Numbered from the stretch's first letter, positions 12,296-22,394 are shown. The stretch: DNA of 64,000 bases from Sipunculus nudus (GCA_026874595.1 CM049309.1:19905576-19969575); one strand, 5' to 3'. Translations and numbers: made by a program. The notes: generated from the sequence alone by a model not told the origin.

Positions 12296-12334
<39 letters not shown>
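12265..12334. repeat. (CA)n-(TA)n compound microsatellite
   Basis: A short CA run passes into interrupted TA dinucleotides ending at 12334. Confidence 0.9.
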
Positions 12335-12337
<3 letters not shown>

Positions 12338-12589
12338 CACACTTAAATTTTCCACGGTTCAGGAGCTAACCTTTCGGATAAACTGGAGATGAGTATATTA
12401 TGATAAACACTCACAAAGATATCCTCTACGAGCGAATTGGCGCAAATAATATAATATTTCTACTGGTAAAAGGTCAAGGTAAAGAAATCACCAATGAAGC
12501 GTACAACTTGTTAAATTGATGTACGTAATAATATTTTTGTAATGGGGTTTCTTTACCGATGAAGGACCCGCATGCGGATGATTTTAGGG

Positions 12590-12835
12590 TTACATCCTCA
12601 TTGCTTGGTCATCACATCGAGGTACCCCCGATGGGCGCACTCGTCTGTGAGTGAAACACGAATGTTGGACCCAGTCTTCCCATTCTGCCTGCAGAGCGAT
12701 CACCCTGGGTAGGGTCCGACCGTGAAAAATCTCACCGCCTCGACTGAGATTCGAACTCACGATCTCCCGGCTTTGTGCCCTATGCTCTACCCCTGAGGCA
12801 CAGAAGCTGGAGTGCACAGAGCACAGAGTCCAACT
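12590..12835 (-). mobile_element. tRNA-derived SINE, family S1
   Basis: On the minus strand, from about 12805 downward, there is a tRNA-like head: A-box-like TGCCTCAGGGGTAGAGCA, then GGGAGATCGTGAGTTCGAAT containing the B box GAGTTCGAATC. It continues into a non-tRNA body to about 12590. The head keeps both polymerase III boxes, but the body makes this a SINE rather than a tRNA gene. A truncated relative is at 19440-19550. Confidence 0.75.
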
Positions 12836-13300
12836 CGACTCCAGTAGAAAGAAAGCTTTGTCAGATAATATAAAGTGATTAAAATACTATTGTTAAAACT
12901 ATTAAAATAATTATACAAAATTAAGAAATTGGATTTGACCTTTTGTTAGAAATTCAACTCAAAATAGATCAATCTTTGGGAAATGTAAGACATGTTGGAG
13001 ACATTTTTTATTCAACAAAACTATGATAACAAGTTACAAAGGAATATTGTGAACACTTACTTATTATAAGTGTGAAGTTTGGTTGTTTTTTGTCTCGGGT
13101 TCCCCATGGTTCCTGTAATATGATACTGCAGCCTGCAATTATAACATTGACACAGGAATACAATACTTTGATTACAAAATACTTAATTAATATAAGTGAG
13201 CATCTAATATTTGGGATTGTTTCTCAAATATTTAAGCCTTGTTTTCATTTATTTCAAAGAACTAATTTACAGCTCAAACATGAACACTTAGTAGGTAAAA
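12836..13300. other. Unassigned AT-rich DNA
   Basis: Nothing recognised. Confidence 0.4.
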
Positions 13301-13926
13301 TTGTGACCCAAGGGTCATGACGCTCAACTGACTGACGTGTTGGCATTGGCTATGATAGTAGCAGTTAATTTTTATTTTTTCGTGCCATTGATTGGCCTGA
13401 GGGCATTGGAACATAAGTCTTTCATTTACGCAAATAAGGTCATTGTGATCTAATAACCCCCATGAAGATCCAGTGATCACAATTTGTGCCCTATAAGAAA
13501 GCCAAGTCTCATAAGTTGAGAAAAAGGCACCATCCATGTAATCTTGCAAGGCACCATCCATGTTATCTTGCAGTCTCCAAAATACAGGTAACACGTGTGA
13601 ACAAATGACCAATGAGTAAAATACAGGAACTGATGAAACACACCATGATCAATATGCATGCAAAGAATCATGGTGATCAATGCATTAGTTGTTCATATAC
13701 TGCAGTTTATGTATCAATTTTTCAATTATTCTGCGGGGGGGGGGGGTTACTTACAAGCCCAAAAGGTCGGACTATGAGGGTAACAGAGACCTAATTTCAG
13801 GTTTCAAAGGTGAATTTTTCATGAACCTCCCTTGGTATCAAGTAAGATGATTCCAGGTCCAGCGGTTACCTGTTGCTAGATGACCGCATCTTTAAAGGTC
13901 TCAAAAATAAAGAAAAAAATCGTTAA
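13301..13926 (+). mobile_element. Family-2 5'-end fragment
   Basis: Begins with GTGACCCAAGGGTCATGACG then CTCAACTGACTGACG, the family-2 left end. It runs into parts of the 337-bp core unit (GACCTAATTTCAGGTTTC near 13790), with a G run at 13734-13746. It stops where another left end starts. Confidence 0.6.
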
Positions 13927-15592
13927 ACTAGGGACCCATGGGTCTCGACGCTCAGCTGCATTTGTCTATAAGGATATATATTTATGAGGTTTTCCTAAAT
14001 ATTGGTCCTGTGATCAGTTTGAAGCCAACCTGTCTACCCAAACTGGAGTTATCATCCATAAACTTATTTGTGAATCGATGGGCCCTATGACCTTAACCTT
14101 TGACCTTATGACCCCAAAATTAAAAGGAAACCCCTATTGGCAGGTGCACCACATGTTGATGATGGAAGGATTGAGATGAAAAGTTAGGATTAAAATGCAT
14201 CCACAATATTTCTAAAGTAGTGGGTCCTGTGACCTTGACCTTTGATCTCATGACCCCAGAATCAACAGTTCTTACTTAAGTGGTGGGCCATATATTAGTC
14301 AAGTTTGAAACCAATATTTCAAACCAAACTGGTGTTATCATCTGGAAACTTATATGTGGATTGATGGCCCCTATAACCTTTGACCTTGTGACCCAAAAAT
14401 CCATAACTTACTTCCACTATTGGCAGGTGAGCAACATCTGAAAGATAGATTTGGGACAGAAAGTTTGGCTGAAAATACATCAACAATCTTTTTAAAGAAG
14501 TGGGTCCTGTGACCTTGACCTTTGGCCTTATGACCCAAAAATCTAAAGGGTTCTTACATTATTAGTGGGTCATATATAAGTCAAAACTGAAACCAATATG
14601 TCAATCCACACTGGAGTTATCATCCAGAAATAAATATGTGGACAGACGGGCCCCTGTGACCATGACCATTGACCTTGTGACCCCCAAATCAATGAGGTTC
14701 TTTCCCTATTGGCAGCTCAGCCATACGTGCAAGATGGAAGGTTTTGGATGAAAAGTTTGGCTTAAAATGCATCCACAATCTTTCTAAATAAGTGGGTACT
14801 GTGTCCTTGACCTTTGACCTCATGACCACAAAAAAAATTGAACAGAATCTTCCCCTATTGGCAGGTTAGCAAAATCGTGAAGATGGAAGGTTAGGGATGA
14901 AAAGTTTGGCATCAAATGCATATGCATTCTTTTAAAAAATGAGTCCTGTGACCTTGACCTTTGACCTTTGGACCCCAAAATCGACACGATTCTTACTTTA
15001 GTGGTTGGTCATATATAAGTTAAGTTTGAAACCAAAATGTCAAACTAAACTGGAGATATCATCTGAAAACTAATTTGTGTAGATGGACGGATGGACAGAC
15101 AGACAAGACAGACAGACAGACAGGGTGATAACTATATGGCATCCACTTGTGATCAATAAACACACGAGGTTTTGGGACACTAGATGTAATTACAGCTGAG
15201 AAACTGACATGATTGTAGTACAAAATGGAAAAATATTCGTAAAAATAACCAAAAATACAGGTGGTGCCACCATTTTTTGAGAACTGACAAAACTAGTCAT
15301 GGTCAATATTCATTGCAAGATTCATGACAATCCATGCATTAATTATCAAGATATTGGAGGTTTTGTATTATATTTTTGATTATTCTGGGAGGTACTTTCA
15401 AGCTCGGAGGATATATGTCACAGTGACCTAATTTCAGGTTTCCAAGGAGATTTTTATTGACCTCCTTGGATCTTCACTTAGAAGTTTCTAGGTCCAGCAG
15501 TTATGATTTGTGCCCTGCTAACGGACGGGAGTACGGACGATGGACAAAGCGCCATTCCTATACCTCAGTTGACTTACAGTCAGCTGAGCTAA
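13927..15592 (+). mobile_element. Family-2 element, TGACCT-core subfamily
   Basis: Left end: ACTAGGGACCCATGGGTCTC, GACGCTCAGCTG, TTTGTCTATAAGGATAT (also at 35513 and 36685). The core is about seven TGACCTTGACCTTTGACC clusters, followed by a GGACAGACAGAC microsatellite at about 15080-15122, a second piece resembling 9050-9400, and CAGTCAGCTGAGCTAA ending at 15592. It therefore combines the core type of 5396-6600 with the family-2 3' end. Confidence 0.65.
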
Positions 15593-15758
15593 TAAATTGG
15601 TAAAAAATGTTTTTGGTGTGAGTGAAGGTTAGGTAACCTAATAGCATTCGATCGTGTTGTGTGCATGGATGATTTCATTCTGAACAGAGACTGGGCCCTG
15701 ATGTGACTGGCTGGTGCAAAGTATGACGTCACAGGCAAAATTTAGAAATAACTTAAAT

Positions 15759-15980
15759 CTAGCAATACATGTTCCTTTTATTCTTCCCTGAAAATTTAGG
15801 GCTGACAGTGTCAGGAATACTAAGCATTTGTTGAGATCTAGAATTTTTAGTCACAGGTGAAGTCCCTGAAAATTTAGGACTGAAAGTGTCAGATAAACTA
15901 AACTTTTGTTGAGATCTAGAATTTTTAGTCACAGGTGAAGTCCCTGTGTTTGACGTCGGTGTTAAGTTGACAGTGCTCAT
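15759..15980 (-). other. Open frame with 26-residue Ser/Thr-rich duplication
   Basis: A 73-codon minus-strand frame in which a 78-bp segment is repeated in tandem, encoding two similar 26-residue blocks that begin GTSPVTKNSRSQQ and end SPKFS. The blocks differ at a few codons. Composition is Ser, Thr, Pro and Lys rich, like an O-glycosylated stalk. It lies downstream, on the same strand, of the CUB-protein exons, so it could be a stalk exon, but no convincing splice sites bound it. It may equally be a chance open tandem duplication. Confidence 0.25.
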
Positions 15981-16537
15981 AGATGTGCAAATAGTTTTTT
16001 GAACAAATCACACACACAATAAATAGAATAAATGTTTTTGTTCTAGGATGTAAAATCTATAAAAAAATTTTTAAATAGGCAATTGTGTTATATGATAATA
16101 TAATGAGGTTTGGAAAACGTTTGCTTGACCTGAAATGCTCGGGCGGAAATCTATCTGCGAAGAGAGTTTGGTGGCGATTGGACCCGTATCGAAAAAGAAG
16201 GGGCGGGAATAAAGCTTTTAGGCTACTTCGTGCGCGTCAGTGAACATTAGTTGTATATATAGTGTATACAGATAAGTTTTACTAGTGGAATGACAGGCAT
16301 TCCTTAAAGGATAGGGTTAATGGGAAAAATACCAGTGTCACGCACAGCGCATAAATCTGTACCCCGAGATGTGTACCACGAACACCCGACATCTACAGGA
16401 TATATACACTTGTCATAAAAAAAAGTTCGGGAGATAGGTTTTATGGGGATAAAATGGGGTAAGACGGGCCACAACAATATAGGGATTACACATAGGACAA
16501 GATAATATAGCGGTTCCGCAATCACTATAACGCAAGA

Positions 16538-16816
16538 TCAGGTTATGGCTGTAGCCTTGTACACGGCGAATGACACAATTGGGATGGCATCGGGATCTGT
16601 ATTGTAATGTACCTCTACACCTGTTGATTCTGTCTGTACCTCTAAGATTACCATGAATATACTATAATTCGGACTATAATTCACCACCTTTGCAATTACG
16701 TTTTTTTTACCCGCGTCTGTGCCGCTAAAGGATATTGCGATATCATGGGGTTTTAGGAAAACAAGAGATGGTATATTTTCCGTTGAACATAACCAATAAA
16801 TCCATTTTCTTCTAAT
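16538..16816 (-). other. Possible terminal exon or gene relic
   Basis: Minus strand: a good acceptor (CATCTTTTCAG ending at 16817) is followed by a frame open for 92 codons to TGA at 16538-16540. It includes SLVFLKPHDIAISFSG and VVNYSPNYSIFMVILEVQ, a beta-strand-like pattern. The phase-0 entry does not fit the phase-1 end of the 33-nt exon upstream at 19203, since a phase-1 junction would meet a stop at once. It would need another intervening exon. No family recognised; it could be a relic. Confidence 0.2.
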
Positions 16817-16876
16817 CTGAAAAGATGTTTCTTTTGTACAAGGAATCTCACAAGAGTATAAAATTCACATTTTCAA

Positions 16877-18948
16877 CTAGACATTTCTTGGCACCGCAGG
16901 TGCCAGAGTATCCCCAGACATAGTAGGCCCCCACCCCCTTTATAAATAGACCCCCATTTTTAGCAGCATATACTGACACTTGGCATATTAATTGTTTCTT
17001 CCATCTAACAATCCACAATCTTGTTGAAGATGTTGGTCCTGTGACCTTGATCTTTTTAAAGATGTGTCCTGTGACCTTGACCTTTGACCTCATGACCCCA
17101 AAATCAATTCTGGTCTTGCTTTTCCAATGGGACATATGCCAGTTAAGTTTGAAATCTATACATCAATAAGGCAGGAATTATCACCCAGAAACTAATTTTT
17201 GGACAGATGGCTCCTTTGACCTTCACCTTTGACCTTGTGACCTCAAAATTGATAGGGGTCTTCCACTCTTGGCAGGTGAACTATATGTGCAAGATGAAAG
17301 ATCTGAGATGAATTGTTTGGCTAAAAATGCATCCACATCTTTTAAAGAGGTTTCCTGTGACCTTGACCTTTGACCTCATGACCCCAAAATCAATTCAGGT
17401 CTTGCTTTTCCAATGGGTCATATGCAAGTCAAGTTTGAAATCCATACATCAATAAAGGAAAGAAAGATCATCCAGAAACTAATTTTTGGACAGATGGCTC
17501 CTGTGACCTTCACCTTTGACCTTTTGACCTCAAAATTGATAGGGTTCTTCCTCTCTTGGCAGGTGAACTATATGTGCAAGATGAAAGATCTGAGATGAAA
17601 TGTTTGGCTGAAAATGCATCCACATCTTTTTAAAGATGTGTCCTGTGACCTTGACCTTTGACCTCATAACCTCAAAATCAATTTGGGTCTTGCTTTTCCA
17701 ATGGGACATATACAAGTCAAGTTTGAAATTCCATACATTATAAAAGCAGGAATTATCATCCAGAAACTAAATTTTGGACAGATGGCTCCTGTGACCTTCA
17801 CCTTTGACCTTGTGACCTCAATATTGATAGGGGTCTTCCACTCTTGGCAGGTGAACTATATGTGCAAGATGAAAGATCTGAGATGAATTGTTTGGCTGAA
17901 AATGCATCCACAATCTTTTTAAAGAGGTTTCCTGTGACCTTGACCTTTGACCTCATGACCCCAAAATCAATTTGGGTCTTGCTTTTCCAATGGGACATAT
18001 ACAAGTCAAAATCAATTGGAGTCTTGCTTTTTCAATGGGACATATATAAGTCAAGTTTGAAATCAATACATCAATAAAAGCAGGAATTATCATTCATAAA
18101 CTAATTTTTGGACAGATAGCTCCTGTGGCCTTGACCTTTGACCTTGTGACCCCAAAATTTATATGGATCATCCACTATTGGCAAGTGAGCTATATATTAA
18201 AGATGGAAGACCTAGGATGAAAGTTTGGCGTAAAATGCATCCACAGTATCTTTTAAAATGCCAGTCCAGTGACCTTGACCTTTGACCTCATGACCCTAGA
18301 ACCTATAGGGTTCTTACTTTAGTGGAGGGCCATACATAAGTCATGTTTGAAATCCATATGGCTATCAACACTGGAGATATCATAAGAGGTGTGTGATTTT
18401 CACCATATATGGCAATATTCAAGGTCAAGGCCACTATCATAGGAAAGGTCATGACCCTAATTTAAATAAACATCATCCCATAACCCATACCTATGTATAT
18501 GCATAATATAAAAGAAATCTGTCCATTAGTTTTTGACTTACAATGCACACAGTACTGTAAGGTAGCAATTTTGGGGGTATTTAAATGCACGAAAACAAGT
18601 AAAGAATAATAGGTGGCGCCACCAGTTTCTGGAACATGACAACCCTATCCATGATCTGCCATCAACTTGATTTTGGGATAAATCCATGCAAGATTTCTTG
18701 AGATATTAAAGAATTTGTGTGATTTTCCCCAAAATTGGACCTATTCAAGGTCAAGGACACTCTCTTAGTAAAGGTCATGACCTCATTTTAAATAGGCGTC
18801 GTCCTCTCACCCATATCTATACATATACCAAGTTTGGTAAAGTTCCGTGAAATATTTTTTGGGTTATCGCGCCAACAAGATTTATATGCGGCGGCGGCGG
18901 CGGGACCGGTATGAAAACATAGTATCCCCCGACTTTGTCTGGGGATAC
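16877..18948 (+). mobile_element. Family-1 element, copy B (complete)
   Basis: The 5' end has CTAGACATTTCTTGGCACC, a GGCACC-GCA-GGTGCC hairpin (16891-16905), then GTATCCCCAGACATAG at 16908. The core is 288-bp dimeric units from about 17030 to 18110. The 3' part repeats that of copy A with GGTGGCGCCACC near 18612, (GGC)n near 18889-18903, and GTCTGGGGATAC ending at 18948. GTATCCCCAGACA at 16908 is the reverse complement of the 3' terminus apart from one base. No transposase. It sits downstream of the 33-nt exon in the minus-strand gene. Confidence 0.8.
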
Positions 18949-19042
18949 AATTAATATTACAGAATGTTAGGCCTTAAGCTGGCGGGGCTTTGCGCTTTCT
19001 GAGTAATTGTTAACAGTCTGCTCACTCATGAAATCTGGTGAA

Positions 19043-19106
<64 letters not shown>

Positions 19107-19202
19107 AGCTGAGAAGGAAAACATATATTTCTAAAAATACGGCGTTGACCTTTCTAATCAAGAAGACGTGCGGGTATAAAAGTATAAATAGATTATACTC
19201 AC
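18949..19202. repeat. (TA)n microsatellite and flanks
   Basis: A pure TA run at 19044-19104 between copy B and the 33-nt candidate exon. It creates short Tyr-Ile open frames on both strands, which are not genes. Confidence 0.9.
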
Positions 19203-19235
19203 CAACATCGGCCTCCTCTTCCGTGATATTTTTTG
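19203..19235 (-). CDS. Candidate 33-nt linker exon of the CUB-protein gene
   Basis: The minus strand reads a pyrimidine-rich stretch and TTTCAG, then 33 nt, then GTGAGT. With the phase-1 donor of the CUB exon it would encode AKNITEEEADV and leave phase 1 again, so the exon is symmetric (1-1). The acidic EEEAD stretch and the NIT glycosylation site suit an extracellular linker. Evidence is limited to splice signals, strand and matching phase. A chance GT-AG pair cannot be excluded over a 7-kb search space. No later exon was identified. Confidence 0.4.
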
Positions 19236-19439
19236 CTGAAACAAAAATGATATAATGCATATTAAAACATCTGTATACAACAGCATCAACTGAGGTAGTC
19301 GCCTCCTTTTTCACATGTTGGTGTTATAAATACTATATATATCTGCCATTTTGATTTCGGAGTATGTGATTTGGCGAAAACGCCGGATTTTACTGGCGGC
19401 AACTGGCGGGTTAGATATGTAACATAAACGAACCCGGAA

Positions 19440-19550
19440 AAGGGGCGCTCATTTTTGAGTGACACATGAGTTTTTGGAACAGTCTTCCAATTGGGCCTGC
19501 AGAATTCTCGGCTGAGATTCGAACTCACGATCTCCTGGTTCTGAGCCTTT
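19440..19550 (-). mobile_element. Truncated SINE, family S1
   Basis: Minus strand carries GGAGATCGTGAGTTCGAATC (B box) and body segments matching 12590-12800, including GCAGGCCCAATTGG and GAGTGACAC-like segments. The A-box end is missing. Confidence 0.6.
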
Positions 19551-19924
19551 TACTGGCGGCAACTGGCTCTTGACTTTTCTTAACCGTTTGGGATTGTTAG
19601 TTTAACCGTTGTTACTAAGAATAAACCTTTTCCAAGAGAATGCGCATTACGGGTAGTTTCCTGCTCAATTCAGCCGGTAAATCCTGGTCATAGCGATATA
19701 ATGCGATATGCGTGTTTGAAACTTGGAGCTCGGTGCACAATTCACCACCCTGGTGGCCAGACCAAGAGAACCTTTCTATACAAAGCAGCGGTTAGAGTAA
19801 GGGATATCTGGGACGACTGCGGTTTTTGACCACTGCTTGAGGAGCGTACGGTGGCCCATTCCGCCCCTGGTTACACCCAGCTGAATCAGAGAATCGCTGT
19901 GATTCATACATATATGATAGTCCA

Positions 19925-20170
19925 GCTGTTAAGAGAAGAATTGTGCCAAAAGGGAAAGAAGCATGAAACTTGGTATAATAGTTGGCCAGACCATACTCAA
20001 TATTTTCAGATATAGGGCCAAGCGGAATTCACCCCAAGTTGGTCAAAATCCAAGATGGCCGCAGGATTGTAAATCAATACAGTTGGTTATATTTGTCCTA
20101 GAATGCTTTCCAAGGGCATTATTCCTATGCTTTCGGGGTCGATACATTCATTTATAAGAGTTTAAAGTCT
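19925..20170 (+). repeat. Dispersed repeat W, copy 1
   Basis: Contains AAGCATGAAACTTGGTATAA, AAAATCCAAGATGGCCGC and TCCTAGAATGC. The same sequence lies in reverse orientation at 24770-25030, and a partial one at about 25160-25370. No coding or pol III features seen. Class unknown. Confidence 0.55.
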
Positions 20171-20571
20171 GTAAAATGATTATGTGAATGAATCCTGGTT
20201 TTGTTTATATTGAAATTGTCCTAAATTTGTTTCGTTTACTAACACATGTACAGCAAATATTATTTGTTGGGTTTTGCACAGTAATCCCATGCGAGTAATT
20301 GTATTCGAATGAGAGTGTCCTTTGATGGCTAAGGTTTGTCTGCTTTGTCATGCATTTGGATGCTTGAATTGTAGAACAGTTTTTATTGCAATATTCTGCC
20401 TTTGAATTTTCCTATATTTGCATGCTTACAAATGTAATTGCTTTGAAGAGGTGATGGTTGCAAAAAAACTTATCTGTCGAAATCTGCAACAAATTAGGAT
20501 TGAACTTGATACATCCGTAAACACTAATCATTAGAATGTTTTTAACTTACAAATATGTAATTAGATTTTAG

Positions 20572-20573
<2 letters not shown>

Positions 20574-20629
<56 letters not shown>

Positions 20630-20643
20630 AATATATATATATA
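20574..20643. repeat. (TA)n, left flank of Ginger-like element
   Basis: Slightly interrupted TA run. A matching TA run at 22371-22394 flanks the other side, suggesting insertion into a TA microsatellite. Confidence 0.9.
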
Positions 20644-20782
20644 TGTTACAGGCAATTTGTGAAACCAGGCATTTCGTGAAATGACTGAAATTTTTAGGCA
20701 TTTCGTGAAATGACTGTTTCACTCAGGCATTTCATGAAATGACTAAAATTTCCAGGCATTACACGTAATGACTAAATTTGGT
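20644..20782 (+). repeat. Left terminal inverted repeat of Ginger-like element
   Basis: TGTTACAGGC followed by four 29-bp units each beginning AGGCATT and containing AATGACT. Near-identical in reverse to 22232-22370, with only scattered mismatches. Confidence 0.85.
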
Positions 20783-20930
20783 GATCATTTTTACACACTT
20801 TGCCTGAGGGTGTTTTAGGCAATTAGTGTAACAACCGAATCTTCATTTCTTGTGTTTTATTTTTCAAAATAGTCACCACAAGTGGTCCATGCATGCATTT
20901 TGGCTGTGTACATTGTCAATGACACTAAGT

Positions 20931-21230
20931 TACCACTGATCTGCTAACATCATGATATTTCATCAACCATGACTGTTTGCTAAATCAACTGACCTGCTCA
21001 GATCTCTGCAGCCCATCGTCACAGGTCAGTTTGGTAACACACATGCTCTCCAGGGATCTGCTCATTAGGGCTGAATGTTATGGGCACATGCCATAATGAA
21101 TCGCTGATCTGCTCAATCTGTCCAAACAACAGTACGGGTCTGCCAGCAGTTAATTACCTTGATCTGCTCACATTCTCCAGTTATTTACTGTCACTTGTTG
21201 ATGACAACTGAACTGCTGTCATTTGTTCAC
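20931..21230 (+). repeat. Degenerate ~54-bp repeat (TGATCTGCTCA)
   Basis: TGATCTGCTCA-like motifs near 20937, 20991, 21055, 21105, 21160 and 21208, spaced 50 to 62 bp, lie between the left inverted repeat and the first coding exon of the transposon. Confidence 0.45.
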
Positions 21231-21272
21231 TCAGTGAATATTGCTAATGAACTTAAATTTAGAGAAGAATAG

Positions 21273-21403
21273 TTTGAAAAGTACGCAAAGTGTCAGAAGT
21301 ATCTGACTCCTAGAGATGAATATTATTCTTTAATTGATCAGCTGAAGAATGACTCCCAGAGCACTTCTACCAAATCAAGGCATGTCTACTATGTACGGAA
21401 GAA
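21273..21403 (+). pseudogene. Ginger/KRBA2-like transposase remnant, first recognised exon
   Basis: Frame from 21273 translates to a basic, Lys/Tyr-rich stretch beginning FEKYAKCQKYLTPRDEYYS and ending YYVRKK, then GTAAGT at 21404. A TAG lies directly before 21273, so translation enters either through an acceptor (AATAG) or the gene is 5' truncated. The intron is 21404-21849 (GTAAGT to TTGCAG), phase 2. Joined to the next exon the frame stays open and reads RKKYEVL across the junction, which supports the intron. Confidence 0.6.
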
Positions 21404-21849
21404 GTAAGTCAGATATCATTATATACATTTAATTTACTTTATTAGAAGTTAGCATTACCACACATTGCTTGTTCCAATTCTGAAATAATTGAGAACAGTG
21501 CCAAATTCCTGATTATTAGTTATTTATTTTTATTTATCTATACTTTTTATTTATTATATATTTTATATAATTATATATATATTTTATATATTATATATTA
21601 TATATAATTGATATATGTTGTGAAATATTTAAAAAAATTATTTCGTTTATTTTTCGTAATTGCTCAAATTATCACTAGCATCACATTAAAAAAATGCGGG
21701 TCATCTAATTGATATTGATAAACCTTGTGTATTAACAATAGACAGTTTGTCACCAGTTTGTCTTAAGTATAGTATATATTGTAAGTATAGTATATATTTT
21801 TTTTCAAGTTTAGGAATTAATCGAACATTATTATTCACTTTAATTGCAG

Positions 21850-22156
21850 ATACGAGGTCCTCAAGTGTGGAGATATTGAAAAGCTCATACGGAAAAGATC
21901 GTCACCGGAGGATCCCTCCTTGTACTATGTATGTATAGAAGAAACCTATGAAGTTATCCAGAGAGCGCACATTGCAACCGGGCATGGTGGCCGCGACCGC
22001 ATGCTCAAACACCTATGTCAGAAGTATGCAAACATAACAAGAGAGAGTGATGCAGTAATAAGTAAAAAGCGGTTATATATTACACTTCAAAGTGCTCCTG
22101 CATTAAAGCTTGCTTTAAAACAATATTCTGTGTTACAAGAGCGAAAAATGAAATAA
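21850..22156 (+). pseudogene. Ginger/KRBA2-like transposase remnant, last exon, truncated
   Basis: Continues the frame with YEVLKCGDIEKLI, then RAHIATGHGGRDRMLKHL and QKYANITRES, the His part of the H2C2 zinc finger that precedes the integrase core in KRBA2/Ginger2-type proteins. After NITRES the similarity stops and a 30-residue Lys/Leu-rich tail ends at TAA (22154-22156). The CxxC half of the finger and the DDE integrase core are absent, so it cannot act as an integrase. Total spliced frame is 145 residues. Family recognition is from memory of the conserved HGGRDRM segment. Confidence 0.65.
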
Positions 22157-22231
22157 ACTGTTTTTCAACCGACCATGGGTGTTCTCATTCAGCCAGAAAT
22201 AGCATTCAGGCATTACGTGAAACGACTGGGC

Positions 22232-22370
22232 CCAAATTTCAGTCATTACGTGTAATGCCTGGAAATTTTAGTCATTTCATGAAATGCCTGAGTGAAACAG
22301 TCATTTCACGAAGTGCCTAAAAATTTCAGTCATTTCACGAAATGCCTGGTTTCACAAATTGCCTGTAACA
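22232..22370 (-). repeat. Right terminal inverted repeat of Ginger-like element
   Basis: Reverse complement of 20644-20782, ending GCCTGTAACA at 22370 and followed by TA repeats. Confidence 0.85.
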
Positions 22371-22394
22371 TATATATATATATATATATATATA
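22371..22394. repeat. (TA)n, right flank of Ginger-like element
   Basis: Twelve TA dinucleotides directly after the right terminal repeat. Confidence 0.9.

Larger units (their letters stand above)
20644..22370 (+). mobile_element. Ginger-like DNA transposon, non-autonomous or decayed
   Basis: Ends are inverted repeats of about 139 bp (20644-20782 and 22232-22370) starting TGTTACAGGCAATTTGTGAA, flanked on both sides by TA runs. Each arm holds four 29-bp units with a palindrome such as CATTTCGTGAAATG. The interior encodes a two-exon frame with a residue pattern recognised from KRBA2-like/Ginger2 integrase proteins. The TGTTA start fits the 5'-TGTNR ends reported for Ginger elements. The exact target duplication is hidden by the TA flanks. 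The truncated protein implies it could move only with enzyme from another copy. Confidence 0.75.

Noticed and set aside
12730-12810. tRNA gene
   Set aside because: A and B boxes are present but the sequence continues as a dispersed SINE body and the acceptor stem is not convincing.
16304-16525. 73-codon frame with several Cys (CIYPVDVGCSWYTSRG)
   Set aside because: No family recognised and the surrounding acceptor/donor signals do not give a phase compatible with neighbouring exons.
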